This document shows positions 8,382-17,394 of a stretch of 64,000 nt of DNA, one piece after another; positions within the stretch are counted from its first letter, which is position 1, and each line of letters opens with the position of its first letter. The notes under the pieces are model-generated. The model had not been told where the DNA came from, did not search any database, and was given only the letters and a program-made list of their open reading frames with translations. Origin of the DNA: Dolichospermum compactum NIES-806 (GTDB lineage Bacteria > Cyanobacteriota > Cyanobacteriia > Cyanobacteriales > Nostocaceae); NCBI RefSeq assembly GCF_002368115.1, contig NZ_AP018316.1, forward strand, positions 2,905,760-2,969,759, written 5' to 3'. Position numbers and translations under genes: made by a program.

Positions 8382-9485
8382 ATGAACACCAATATAGATA
8401 ATCTCAACTCAGTTCGTAAACCTAAGATATTCAATCAATCAGCCAGTTTTGTTGAAGGTTGGTATTGGGTATTACTTTCTCAATCTTTACTGGTAGGTGA
8501 TGTCAAAGCTGTGACAATTTTTGGTAAGGATTTAGTCGTATATCGTGGTAAAGATAGACGTGCAGTTATCCTAGATGCTTATTGTCCTCACATGGGTACA
8601 AGTTTAGCTGAAGGTAAAATAGAGGGTAATGAATTACGCTGTGTTTTACATCGGTGGAAATTTGATGCAGAAGGTATTTGTGTTGATATTCCTAATTTAG
8701 ATGAACCTGTATCTCTGAAAGCCAAAACTTGGCCAGTAGCCGAACAATATGGGATGATTTGGGTTTGGACTGGGGAAACTCCACAACAATCTTTACCTTT
8801 TGTCTTAGATTGGGAAAACCAAGACTTTGATTTTTCTCTCGGTTCGCAATTTAGTATTGATTGTCATCCTCATATCTTACTTCTTCAAACTATTGATACT
8901 CAACAAATCAATCTAGTTAATAAATTACCATTAAAAATGGTTTTGGAGAAACAAGAACTCAATCAAAATGCGATTATTTTTAGCACTATTACAAATATTA
9001 ATGGTAAGTCATTCTGGCTAAGTCTTTACCGGCGGTTGTTTAAAAATTCTCTTAATTACAGTGTTTGTTATTGGTATGGAACAACAAGTATTGTTTCCTT
9101 TACTAATGAGTCTACCCAGCTACATATAATATTTACAACTCGGATATTACCAGGGGGAAAAACTGAAGGTCAAACCCTATTAATGTCCAAAAAACGGAAA
9201 GGGATGTTAGGAAAGTTAATTAATAAATTGATGTTATGGGTAGGGAAAACAATTAGCGATCGCCTACTCAAAACCAATGATAGAATTTTACAAACCATCC
9301 AGTTTGATTTAAAAACTCCCCTGAAAGCAGATTTATCAATCATCCAATTTATTAACCATTTAGAACGACAAAAACCCCTAACATGGGAAAGTTGGTTATT
9401 AGTGCGATCGCGGGAACGAGAAGAAGAAGTGCGGGAAGAGAGAGAAAAACGCGAAAAATGGCGTGATGAATTAGTTAACGACTAA
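8382..9485 (+). CDS. Rieske [2Fe-2S] domain oxygenase-like protein
   Basis: 367 residues. The N-terminal third is a Rieske domain with both cluster-binding pairs: Cys-Pro-His in AYCPHMGTSLAEG and Cys-X2-His in LRCVLHRWKFD, spaced as in ring-hydroxylating and pheophorbide-oxygenase-type enzymes. The middle part lacks an obvious mononuclear-iron triad of the 2-His-carboxylate kind, so activity as a hydroxylase is uncertain. The C-terminus is a highly charged helix (RSREREEEVREEREKREKW). Electrons would come from ferredoxin or a reductase not encoded nearby. Pigment or sterol-like oxidation is possible but not supported by context. Confidence 0.8.
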   Translation: MNTNIDNLNSVRKPKIFNQSASFVEGWYWVLLSQSLLVGDVKAVTIFGKDLVVYRGKDRRAVILDAYCPHMGTSLAEGKIEGNELRCVLHRWKFDAEGICVDIPNLDEPVSLKAKTWPVAEQYGMIWVWTGETPQQSLPFVLDWENQDFDFSLGSQFSIDCHPHILLLQTIDTQQINLVNKLPLKMVLEKQELNQNAIIFSTITNINGKSFWLSLYRRLFKNSLNYSVCYWYGTTSIVSFTNESTQLHIIFTTRILPGGKTEGQTLLMSKKRKGMLGKLINKLMLWVGKTISDRLLKTNDRILQTIQFDLKTPLKADLSIIQFINHLERQKPLTWESWLLVRSREREEEVREEREKREKWRDELVND

Positions 9486-9632
9486 AAAATCGAGATTTTG
9501 ACAATAAAAATGAAGTGGACTTGCCACTTCATCAATTCCCAGGTAGAACCTAGATCCGAGTATAACGACTAAGCATTTCCAAAATCGTATAAATACATAC
9601 TAATTTTCATGTTTCACCGTTAGTTTCTTATC

Positions 9633-9662
9633 CATTCCCTATTCCCTATTCCCTATTCCCTT
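9633..9662. repeat. Heptanucleotide tandem repeat (TTCCCTA)
   Basis: Four tandem copies of a CTATTCC unit in the gap between convergent genes. This is the short tandemly repeated repetitive sequence type characteristic of heterocystous cyanobacteria. Confidence 0.9.
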
Positions 9663-9682
9663 TCTTGTAAAAGTCTTAAAAA

Positions 9683-10909
9683 TTACGGTTCTACCCAACG
9701 TCCATCAGCTTTAATCAGATTAATTAATTCCTCCACACCTTGTGATTCTGGGACTTTTTTAATTTCTTCCCGACCACGATATAAAGAAATATAACCGGGA
9801 GTTTTGCCCACATAACCATAATCAGCATCAGCCATTTCTCCCGGTCCATTCACAATACAACCCATTACAGCAATATCTAAACCTGTTAAATGCTTGGTAG
9901 CTTCTCTAACTACGTGCAGCACTTCCTCCAAATTAAATAAAGTCCGTCCACATGAAGGACAAGCGACATACTCAACCATTGTTTTCCGCAAACCTAAAGC
10001 TTGCAGAATGCTGTAACAAACAGGAATTTCCTTTTCTGGTGCTTCTGTTAAAGACACGCGGATTGTATCACCAATACCATCAGCTAATAATGTGGCAATA
10101 CCCGCTGTAGATTTAATTCTGCCATATTCACCATCACCTGCTTCCGTCACACCCAGATGCAAAGGATAATCCATACCCAAATCATCCATACGTTTAGCCA
10201 TGAGACGATACGCAGCAACCATAACAGGCACTCGTGAGGCTTTCATAGAAATTACCACATTATGAAAATCCAAAGATTCACAAATGCGAATAAATTCTAT
10301 GGCAGATTCCACCATACCTTCGGGAGTGTCACCATAGGTAAATAGCATTCTTTCCGCCAAAGAACCATGATTTACACCGATTCGCATAGCTTTACCTTGA
10401 TCACGCAAGGAAATTACCAGCGGCGCTAAGGTTTCGCGGATCTTTTCGCCAATTTCGTCAAATTCAGCTTTTGTGTATTCGGTGCGACTGGTATTAGGTT
10501 TTTCAAATACATATAAACCTGGATTAATTCGCACTTTTTCAATATGTTTGGCGACTTCCAAGGCGATTTTCATACCATTGTGATGGACATCAGCAACAAT
10601 TGGCACATCCCGATAAGTTTTGATTAATTGTTGTTTAATTTCCGCCAGTGCTTTAGCGTGTCCGAGACTAGGAACAGTGACACGAACAATTTCGCAGCCT
10701 ATTTCATGAAGACGACGAATACCCGCGACAGAACCATCAATATCCAGAGTATCTTCATTAATCATAGACTGTACCACCACCGGGTATCCACCCCCAATGG
10801 TGACATCTCCCACTTTTACAGGGCGAGTTTTACGGCGTTTGATAGTGGTATCAAAAGCGGGTTGACTAGATTCAGTGTTAGTAATTTCCAAAGTCGGCAG
10901 AGTTTGCAT
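9683..10909 (-). CDS. ispG: 4-hydroxy-3-methylbut-2-enyl diphosphate synthase
   Basis: 408-residue IspG (GcpE), the penultimate enzyme of the MEP isoprenoid pathway, reducing MEcPP to HMBPP with a [4Fe-4S] cluster and, in cyanobacteria, ferredoxin as donor. Visible signatures are KVGDVTIGGGYPVVVQSMIN near the start, VRVTVPSLGHAKALAEI, RINPGLYV and RIGVNHGSLAERML. The cluster cysteines are in VACPSCGRTLF and AVMGCIVNGPGEMADADYG. Length is normal for cyanobacterial IspG. The first enzyme of the same pathway, dxs, lies at 26499 but is unlinked. It starts at ATG 10909. Confidence 0.96.
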   Translation of the reverse strand: MQTLPTLEITNTESSQPAFDTTIKRRKTRPVKVGDVTIGGGYPVVVQSMINEDTLDIDGSVAGIRRLHEIGCEIVRVTVPSLGHAKALAEIKQQLIKTYRDVPIVADVHHNGMKIALEVAKHIEKVRINPGLYVFEKPNTSRTEYTKAEFDEIGEKIRETLAPLVISLRDQGKAMRIGVNHGSLAERMLFTYGDTPEGMVESAIEFIRICESLDFHNVVISMKASRVPVMVAAYRLMAKRMDDLGMDYPLHLGVTEAGDGEYGRIKSTAGIATLLADGIGDTIRVSLTEAPEKEIPVCYSILQALGLRKTMVEYVACPSCGRTLFNLEEVLHVVREATKHLTGLDIAVMGCIVNGPGEMADADYGYVGKTPGYISLYRGREEIKKVPESQGVEELINLIKADGRWVEP

Positions 10910-11123
10910 AATCTAAACAGGTAGATTTTCTGTAGCTAAAATATCAGATTGCCAGGGGTTATACTTCTCAGATTGCCACAATTGAGGTTATTTTAGGTGA
11001 TAAAGTGGAAAAGTAGGTGGCAAAAGTCCAGGATTTCATCAACAACTAAATTTTTAATTTTGGATGATGCGTAAAACGATATGATATAAGACATCACTTC
11101 AGTCATCAAAAAATGAACGCTCT

Positions 11124-11399
11124 ATGAAAACAGAAACCGTTCGCACGACGCTAACCATTCCTAGAGAACTCCTAGAAGCTACAGACAAGGCGGTTTTACA
11201 AGGAAAGGCTAAGAGTCGGAATGATTTTGTCGCTCAAGCTTTACGAAGAGAATTAGCCTTACAGAAACGGTCTGAAATTGATGCCGCATTGGCGGAAATG
11301 GCTAATGATCCAGATTATCAGGCAGAGGTATTAAAACTAGAGGTAGAATTTGCTACGGCGCAGTGGGAGGCGTTGCAGTTAGGGGAATCTCCAAGATGA
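11124..11399 (+). CDS. Ribbon-helix-helix antitoxin (MazE-like)
   Basis: 91-residue protein whose N-terminal half (VRTTLTIPRELLEATDKAVL ... SRNDFVAQALRREL) is a ribbon-helix-helix DNA-binding fold. The C-terminal half is acidic and helical and would wrap the toxin. It overlaps the toxin gene by ATGA, so the two are translationally coupled, antitoxin first. By analogy it neutralises the adjacent MazF-type RNase and represses the shared promoter, probably in the 11080-11110 region. It starts at ATG 11124. Confidence 0.88.
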   Translation: MKTETVRTTLTIPRELLEATDKAVLQGKAKSRNDFVAQALRRELALQKRSEIDAALAEMANDPDYQAEVLKLEVEFATAQWEALQLGESPR

Positions 11400-11746
11400 G
11401 AAGGGGCGAGGTGTATGATGCACGTCTAGAAATGACTGAAGGCTCGGAACAGGGAGGAACTCGTCCGGTGATTATTGTTAGTCGTGATGTGATTAATCTA
11501 TCTAGCCCTGTAGTTTTAGCAGTACCTTGTACCACCTATCAAGACGGAAAGCGAGTCTACCCTACTCAAGTTTTGATTTTATCACCAGATGGTGGACTAA
11601 AGAAAGACTCGATCGCTATGGCAGATCAAGTGCGGGTATTATCTAAAACCCGCTTTTTGCGTTTAAGAGGAATTCTTTCTGAGGTGGTGATGGCACATCT
11701 AGAGCAAGCGTTGTTAATTGCGTTAGATTTGCCAGGATGTGAATAA
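11396..11746 (+). CDS. MazF/PemK-type mRNA endonuclease toxin
   Basis: 116 residues from ATG 11396, which overlaps the antitoxin stop. A longer frame exists upstream but would cover the antitoxin. It has the PemK/MazF barrel pattern: MRRGEVYDARL at the start, then EQGGTRPVIIVSRDVIN with the conserved RP-V-I-V-S, VVLAVPCTT, and SIAMADQVRVLSKTRF carrying the conserved D-Q-R in strand S3. These enzymes cut mRNA at short sites. The gene appears intact, so the pair is probably functional. Confidence 0.9.
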   Translation: MRRGEVYDARLEMTEGSEQGGTRPVIIVSRDVINLSSPVVLAVPCTTYQDGKRVYPTQVLILSPDGGLKKDSIAMADQVRVLSKTRFLRLRGILSEVVMAHLEQALLIALDLPGCE

Positions 11747-11961
11747 CTTGATTAAATAGGGTTTGATGAATAAATCGAAAACCTAGATATATGAGGAGTT
11801 TCCGGGTTAAAAAAAGTGAATCAGGTGCAAGGAATAAGCGTTGAAACCATTCATTTACCTATCACTTTCTCAGATTTGAGACTATTCTTACCTCCTTCTA
11901 ATTCTTCCTCCTGACTCCTGACTCTTGAATTCTCTAATAATTGTTTTTAATTTTTAGATGG

Positions 11962-12159
11962 TTACTTATTCCCTGTTGTGGGAGAGGAAGTTTGAGCAAA
12001 TTGGCTGATTTGATGCCAAATATCCTGGGGAGTAATACCGAAGCCAAAGTATAATAACATAACGATAGCGGCGGAGATTATAGCTGTTTTAATGGTGGTT
12101 TTAATTAATTTCCAGAGAATGATAAAAACCACCCAAGCTACTATTAAGGTGATAATCAT
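11962..12159 (-). CDS. Small membrane protein, 65 aa
   Basis: 65 residues with two close hydrophobic segments (MIITLIVAWVVFIILWKLI and IISAAIVMLLYFGFGI) followed by TPQDIWHQISQFAQ and a polar tail. It has no recognised domain. The balanced composition, ATG start and size suggest a real cyanobacterial membrane protein of unknown role. It stands alone between the toxin-antitoxin pair and a divergent gene. Confidence 0.6.
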   Translation of the reverse strand: MIITLIVAWVVFIILWKLIKTTIKTAIISAAIVMLLYFGFGITPQDIWHQISQFAQTSSPTTGNK

Positions 12160-12322
12160 AGAGTTTACGCAATAGGAATTGATACTGAGTTTTTTCCCAA
12201 ATTAAACACCCAAATCAGGATAATAAACTAATCTAGGGAAAAATTGCAACCTTCCTGGGCTAGATGCTTCTAATATATTTGTAAAGTGCAACTTTGGCAC
12301 AGTATGGAAACTAGTTAGAAGT

Positions 12323-12664
12323 ATGAACTACGAAATAGCACGGAAACTACTCATAGACCAAACCAGCAGTCTAGATAATCCAGATACTCTGTTGAGTCGT
12401 TTACAACAAGGTAAACCTCCTGTTCCTGGTCAAGTTACTTCCACCCTGTTAGCTTTAAAGGTGGTATTTGAGGCTTTAAAAACAGCACCAAACCTAGACA
12501 GAGAACTGGCTTTTGCTTTATATCAGTTGGCTGTAAAGGCGCAAAGATTTTTTGCTGCGGGACGAAAAGCAGGTGTAGAGTGGCCTCCCCTGCTTAATGA
12601 GGATTTAGTCCGGATTTCTTTGGGGGCTGAAAGTATTTTTTCTGGAACATGGCAAACTTTATGA
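12323..12664 (+). CDS. Conserved cyanobacterial hypothetical protein, 113 aa
   Basis: 113-residue soluble, mostly helical protein starting MNYEIARKLLIDQTSSLDNP and containing LLSRLQQGKPPVPGQVTSTL and ELAFALYQLAVKAQRFFAAG. I recognise it only as a type common in cyanobacteria without a known function. It has no signal peptide, membrane segment or metal-binding motif. ATG 12323 is preceded by a weak AGAAGT ribosome-binding site. Downstream, the CTGACTC repeat fills the gap to the next gene. Confidence 0.7.
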   Translation: MNYEIARKLLIDQTSSLDNPDTLLSRLQQGKPPVPGQVTSTLLALKVVFEALKTAPNLDRELAFALYQLAVKAQRFFAAGRKAGVEWPPLLNEDLVRISLGAESIFSGTWQTL

Positions 12665-12764
12665 TTGCGAAATCTAGCAACCACCAAGATGATTGTGAAC
12701 TCAATTAATAATAAAACTCCTGCTTTATTCTCTTTTCTCCTCCTTTCTTTTTCATTCTTCTTCA

Positions 12765-12804
<40 letters not shown>

Positions 12805-12809
12805 CTAAA

Positions 12810-12971
12810 TTAGCGCGTTCTTAATTCTGTTTCTAATTTATCTATATCGGCTTTGAGTAACACCGTTATTTTACCGATGATGGCTTTACCTTCCTTGGGT
12901 TGGGCAATTTCTACCCAATACCCATAGCGATCGCCTATCCGTAATTCTCCCTTTAAGGATTGTTTGAGCAT
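12810..12971 (-). CDS. Small cyanobacterial protein, 53 aa
   Basis: 53 codons from ATG 12971 to TAA 12810. The product begins MLKQSLKGELRIGDRYGYWV and continues EIAQPKEGKAIIGKITVLLK, a compact beta-rich pattern that looks like a small barrel, then ends in a helix (ADIDKLETELRTR). It carries a HIP1 octamer. The even codon use and folded-looking sequence support a real gene, but no function is recognised. It lies 37 bp downstream of the dehydrogenase on the same strand and may be co-transcribed with it. Confidence 0.6.
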   Translation of the reverse strand: MLKQSLKGELRIGDRYGYWVEIAQPKEGKAIIGKITVLLKADIDKLETELRTR

Positions 12972-13008
12972 TGTTGAGATAAAGTAGGGTGCGTCGGAAT
13001 TTTCAGTG

Positions 13009-14028
13009 TCAAACCATTGCTACCTTAATGACTTTCCGCGCCTTCATATCCATAAATACCTGTTCTAGATCCTGCAAAGGTCGGTGTTCACCAATGAGCA
13101 AGTCAAAAGGAATTGTACCACTAGCGATGAGTGATAAGGCAGCTTTCACATATTCTGGTGTATTGTGAAATACGCCTTTGAGAGTAAGTTCACTATAGTG
13201 CAATTGTTCGGTATTGACAGTAATTGTGCTATCTCTTGGACAACCACCAAATAAATTGATAGTTGCACCAGGACGACCGCAAGCGATCGCCGTTTCCCAG
13301 ACACTCGGCACACCAGTAGCCTCTATCACGATATCTGCACCCCAACCAGCGGTTAATTCCTTCACTGTGTGGGCAGTATCCGTCACTTGATGATAATTAA
13401 AAGTCTTGGCTGCACCCAGTTTTTCACCAATTTCTAACCGTTGATTATTCCCACCCCACAATATCACCTCAGTATATTCTGCTAATACTGCCACAAACAT
13501 CAAACCAATCGCCCCATCACCCAAAATCACTACTTTGTCATCGGGTTTGGCTCCAGAACGGCTGATACCATGCAACACACAAGCTAAAGGTTCAGTCATC
13601 GCCGCTAATACTAGGGGCAAATGATCAGGAACTAGTAACAAATTATGCCTAACTATAGGAGCAGGAATTTTCAGATATTCCGCAAATGTCCCATTATTCC
13701 AAGTTAGATGGGGGCATAAAGAATATTCTTTGCGTTGACAAAAGAAACATTTCATGCAGGGTGCAGAATTATTTGCCACCACGCGATCGCCTACCCGCCA
13801 ATTCGTCACCCCAGTACCAACAGCCACAATCCGCCCCGCACCTTCATGACCAAACAGTGTCGGCGGTGTCAACATTTTGGCATGGCCACCACGTCGCCAT
13901 ACCTTCAAATCTGTCCCACAAGTCGTGGCTGCTTCCACCTGAATCACCACCTCACCGGCTTGAGGAGTGGGGTCAGGAACTTGTTCTAGGCGTAAATCCT
14001 CTTGTCCGTAGAGTAATGCTGCTAACAA
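13009..14028 (-). CDS. Zinc-dependent medium-chain dehydrogenase (threonine/sorbitol dehydrogenase-like)
   Basis: 339-residue MDR-superfamily oxidoreductase. The catalytic-zinc region is in TTCGTDLKVWRRGG and LFGHEGAGRIVAVG. The structural-zinc cysteines are in CMKCFFCQRKEYSLCPH. The NAD(P)-binding Rossmann motif is VVILGDGAIGLMFVAV. Such enzymes oxidise secondary alcohols, polyols or amino alcohols; the substrate is not readable from sequence or neighbours. All zinc ligands appear present, so it should be active. Confidence 0.88.
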   Translation of the reverse strand: MLAALLYGQEDLRLEQVPDPTPQAGEVVIQVEAATTCGTDLKVWRRGGHAKMLTPPTLFGHEGAGRIVAVGTGVTNWRVGDRVVANNSAPCMKCFFCQRKEYSLCPHLTWNNGTFAEYLKIPAPIVRHNLLLVPDHLPLVLAAMTEPLACVLHGISRSGAKPDDKVVILGDGAIGLMFVAVLAEYTEVILWGGNNQRLEIGEKLGAAKTFNYHQVTDTAHTVKELTAGWGADIVIEATGVPSVWETAIACGRPGATINLFGGCPRDSTITVNTEQLHYSELTLKGVFHNTPEYVKAALSLIASGTIPFDLLIGEHRPLQDLEQVFMDMKARKVIKVAMV

Positions 14029-14201
14029 AGCTTTCCACCCATAAAAAAGAAGTATGGCTTAAACCACCCTATCAAAATCAATTAAACACGGTTTTCTAGC
14101 ATATTTAATGGTAGCGGCGTATATTTTGTATTTAAAATTAGCAATCCCTGATTTTACCTAAATTTCCGCTGATTAGTTCTCTATTCCCCATATTGAAAAA
14201 T

Positions 14202-14399
14202 TCAAGAACTTAAAGCCGTTTGGGGTGAAACTTCTTGATTACGGGTTTCTAGCTTAGATAGTGGACTAGATACACCGTTGATACTTAAAACTGGTACTTC
14301 TTGTCTACAGGAGAGACAAAACCAATAAACTTCATGATGGCGAACATGACGCAGAATCGAACCACCACAGCATGGGCAGGTGTTAACTATGATACTCAT
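14202..14399 (-). CDS. Small zinc-ribbon protein
   Basis: 65 residues from ATG 14399, which has a strong ribosome-binding site (AAGGAGG, 8 bases upstream); a start 75 bp further up is therefore rejected. It contains one zinc ribbon made by CPCCGG near the N-terminus and CLSCR about 20 residues later, with HVRHHEVYWF between, then a Ser/Thr/Gln-rich tail. It is probably a regulator or accessory protein that binds zinc. Similar short zinc-ribbon proteins are common in cyanobacteria, with no known role. Confidence 0.7.
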   Translation of the reverse strand: MSIIVNTCPCCGGSILRHVRHHEVYWFCLSCRQEVPVLSINGVSSPLSKLETRNQEVSPQTALSS

Positions 14400-14774
14400 A
14401 CACTGTCCTCCTTGAAAAAAATTAAACACGAGTAACGTTAGAATTGATCTAGGCATTACCCTTAAACAATTCAAAATTCTAGATTTATGCTTGATTTGAT
14501 AGCGTTCATTTTTTGTAGTCTTTTATTCCCCATTCGCAATTCTCCAATTTAGAGAAATTACTGGTGCAAAAACTATCAATAAATGCTAAATTTAACCTCT
14601 TTTAGAGTATTTCTACAAATTGATTTTTTTATCAAAACAATAAAAACCCATGAGAACATTATTAAACTATAAACTAGTATAGACCGTGTTCATCTATCTT
14701 AGGGATCATAAATATCTAATTTTTATGAGACAATTACTTTACCGTTATTTTACAGTCGTTTTGATAATTAACTA
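14400..14774. other. Intergenic, AT-rich, divergent promoters
   Basis: This gap separates the zinc-ribbon gene and the exonuclease III gene, which are transcribed away from each other, so it must hold both promoters. No repeat, RNA gene or further reading frame stands out. Confidence 0.5.
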
Positions 14775-15557
14775 ATGAAAATTGCTACTTGGAATGTGAA
14801 TTCTGTTAGAACACGTTTAGAACAGGTTATCAATTGGTTAAGAGAAAATCCTGTTGATGTTTTGTGTTTACAAGAAACTAAAGTCATAGATCAGGACTTT
14901 CCCAGTATCGCGTTTGAAAATTTAGGCTATTATCCGTATATTTCTGGACAAAAATCCTATAATGGCGTGGCTTTGATTAGTCGTCAACCTTTGACAGATG
15001 TAATTATGGGTTTTAGTCCTATTTTACCGGAATTACCATCAGCATGGGATGAACAAAAACGGGTGATTACAGGTCTACTTGAGGGAGTCAGAATTGTGAA
15101 TCTTTACGTTCCCAATGGTTCATCTATCGGTAGCGAAAAGTATGAATATAAGTTAGGCTGGTTAAAAATACTCAAAGAATATTTACAGACATTAATATTA
15201 TCCAACCCAGCTATTTCTCTGTGTGGTGATTTTAATATTGCCCTAGAAGATATAGATATTAATGATAAAGTAAAGATAGATAATCACATCATGGCATCGG
15301 AATTAGAACGTCAAGCTTTACGAGATGTTCTGAATGTAGGTTTTGCAGATGCTTTTCGTAAATTCAACAGCGAAGGAGAAAATTATAGTTGGTGGGATTA
15401 TCGCACGTCTGCTTTTAAGCGTAATTTAGGTTGGCGAATAGATCACCATTATCTCACACCAATCTTGTATGAACGCGCTCAAAGTTGTGTTATTGATATT
15501 GAACCGCGAAAGTTAGTTCAACCAAGTGATCATACACCAGTGATTGTGGAATTTTAG
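14775..15557 (+). CDS. xth: Exodeoxyribonuclease III (AP endonuclease family 1)
   Basis: 260-residue exonuclease III, a base-excision-repair enzyme that cuts DNA 5' to abasic sites and trims 3' ends. Family motifs are all visible: MKIATWNVNSVRTRL (Asn7), VLCLQETKV (metal-binding Glu), NLYVPNGSSIGSEKYEYKL, LCGDFNIALEDIDIND (catalytic Asp/Asn), WWDYRTSAFKRNLGWRIDH and the final SDHTPVIVEF with the catalytic Asp-His. Length is normal. It is a single gene. Confidence 0.95.
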   Translation: MKIATWNVNSVRTRLEQVINWLRENPVDVLCLQETKVIDQDFPSIAFENLGYYPYISGQKSYNGVALISRQPLTDVIMGFSPILPELPSAWDEQKRVITGLLEGVRIVNLYVPNGSSIGSEKYEYKLGWLKILKEYLQTLILSNPAISLCGDFNIALEDIDINDKVKIDNHIMASELERQALRDVLNVGFADAFRKFNSEGENYSWWDYRTSAFKRNLGWRIDHHYLTPILYERAQSCVIDIEPRKLVQPSDHTPVIVEF

Positions 15558-15640
15558 GTCAGGATTCAGGAGCAGGGGAATAGAGAAGCAGGGAGAAAAT
15601 TTCTTTCTGACTCCTGACTCCTACTCCTAATATAGGTTTC

Positions 15641-15877
15641 CTATTGCTTATTACCCCCTGTTTCAGAGGCTGATTCAATAACTAGAATTAGTTCTGAAAT
15701 ATCAATTGGCTTTCTGAGAAAATGTACTATACCCAAAGAACTGGCTAATTCCTCTATATCTCCATAAGCGGTTACTAAAATAGTAGTTAAATCAATCTTT
15801 TGTTCCTGTAATTGTTGATATACTTGAGTTCCTGTTAGTTCAGGCATCCTATTATCTAAGATTAATAAATGCTGTAA
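15641..15877 (-). pseudogene. Response-regulator receiver domain, N-terminus lost
   Basis: The second half of a CheY-like receiver domain. Reading from 15877 it gives LLILDNRMPELTG, with the phospho-accepting aspartate, then ILVTAYGD with the switch threonine and FLRKPID with the conserved lysine. The first two strands, including the acidic pair that binds magnesium, are missing: the sequence begins immediately after the stop codon of the gene at 15878-17170 and in the same frame. The only ATG, at 15847, lies after the phospho-site. The product would not be phosphorylated. This looks like a deletion that joined the two genes. Confidence 0.75.
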
Positions 15878-17170
15878 TTATCTACCCAATAATAAACCCC
15901 GGAAAAAATACAGCATATTTGTTAATATCTGTTCTATCCATAATATAACCTGATCTAACCATTCAAGAATTTGTTCTAAGGGGTGTTTTTCATAGCCTAA
16001 TGAAGTTGCAGAAATATCAATCCAGTCAGGCTTAAAATTAAATCCTTGACTGGTTTTACTGTCTATTTCGGGAAATTCCTCATTTTTGGGTTCGCTTGCT
16101 TGTTGACTTATTTGGCGGTGAATATCAGGGAATTCTCTTTTTGCTTGAGGTTGCTGTACGGATTCCTGGATGTTGGTATTTGTTTCACCAAATAAATCAT
16201 TCCATGATAACCAATTATCTCCTGAAGAATTATCAAAATTTAACTGATTGTTTGAGGATAAAACTTTTTTAAAATCAGGTTTTTCCGTAGAAGAATTTGA
16301 GTCAATTTGATAAATATTTCTTCCTCCAAAAAAGTAATTTATCGCCGCTGCTATTAAATCAGAAATTTGTGGTTTATGAGGTTTTAATTCATCATTATTA
16401 ACGGCTAATCCCTGAACCTGATTTTGGAAATTATTAACAATTTCCTGACTGCGCTTTTGGACAGGGACTAAAGCAGTATCTTCTAAATTAGCAACTAATT
16501 TATCTAGAAAACTAAAAAGTTTAAGAGGATTGAGGAGAGATTTTTGGGCTATGATAGAATCTTCATCAGTTAACTTATTAAAAAGATCATCAATTTTGGG
16601 CAATAATTCTTGTTGTTGGTGAGCAATTAGTTGTAAAGAATACCGATATTCACTAATTTCGCTATTAATTCTATCTGCTAATTTGATGTTTTGCTGGGGT
16701 GTGAAAACATCGAAAATGCGATTATCCGCACTCACTAAGACTAAATTACGGGTTTGCAATTCTATAGCAATTCCCTGTACTGTTGGTATATGCTGTTGCA
16801 GGGTACTTTCTGGAGTTGGAGAATTTGGCTGGGGAAAAATTTTCTTCGACAAAGATCCTAAAAATGTGAGAGGATTTGTTTGTGAGGAAGTTGGTATATA
16901 AGTCTCTCCTGGAGGCAGATTTTTGACAACATCTAATATAATTTGGATTGGTGCATCACTGGTAGGAGGAGTTGCTGACTGTAATTTTTTGACTGTGCCA
17001 TTTTGTTGCCATAATTGGTAAAGTGGATAAAGTAGAGAACCTACACCCGAACCAGTAGCAAATTGCAAATTCTTGAAAGTGGTTTCCAGTGTTTGTGTCA
17101 ACCGTCGAGAATACTGGTAGACAAAGTTGAAGAGTTTGCTTTGATAGCGATGGGAGGAATCGGAAGACAT
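15878..17170 (-). CDS. Cyanobacterial hypothetical protein, 430 aa
   Basis: Soluble protein of about 430 residues from ATG 17170 (MSSDSSHRYQSKLFNFVYQY); a TTG start 39 bp upstream is less likely. The N-terminal half is helical with a conserved-looking core: ELQTRNLVLVSADNRIFDVF, LADRINSEISEYRYSLQLIA, then LFNKLTDEDSIIAQKSLLNP. The second half is low-complexity and polar (many Asn, Ser, Gln). The last 40 residues (LEQILEWLDQVILWIEQILT) form an amphipathic helix that may attach to a membrane. I do not recognise the family. The gene ends directly against the receiver-domain remnant, in the same frame, so its original C-terminus may have been altered. Confidence 0.65.
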   Translation of the reverse strand: MSSDSSHRYQSKLFNFVYQYSRRLTQTLETTFKNLQFATGSGVGSLLYPLYQLWQQNGTVKKLQSATPPTSDAPIQIILDVVKNLPPGETYIPTSSQTNPLTFLGSLSKKIFPQPNSPTPESTLQQHIPTVQGIAIELQTRNLVLVSADNRIFDVFTPQQNIKLADRINSEISEYRYSLQLIAHQQQELLPKIDDLFNKLTDEDSIIAQKSLLNPLKLFSFLDKLVANLEDTALVPVQKRSQEIVNNFQNQVQGLAVNNDELKPHKPQISDLIAAAINYFFGGRNIYQIDSNSSTEKPDFKKVLSSNNQLNFDNSSGDNWLSWNDLFGETNTNIQESVQQPQAKREFPDIHRQISQQASEPKNEEFPEIDSKTSQGFNFKPDWIDISATSLGYEKHPLEQILEWLDQVILWIEQILTNMLYFFRGLLLGR

Positions 17171-17394
17171 GGTACTTATGTATAATTTGTAAGGTGAGGT
17201 TATCGTCAATTAAAGGCTTTAAATCACTATTTTTAATTTTGAATTGTTAAGAGATTCCCACAGACCTATGAATTTTCACCAATAGCAATTATTGACATTT
17301 ATAGTAATTGGGAATTGCATGAGAGACAAACTAAAAATCAAAGCAGCTTCATTTCTGATTTCTGACTCCTGCTCTATATTATTTTATTGGAAAT

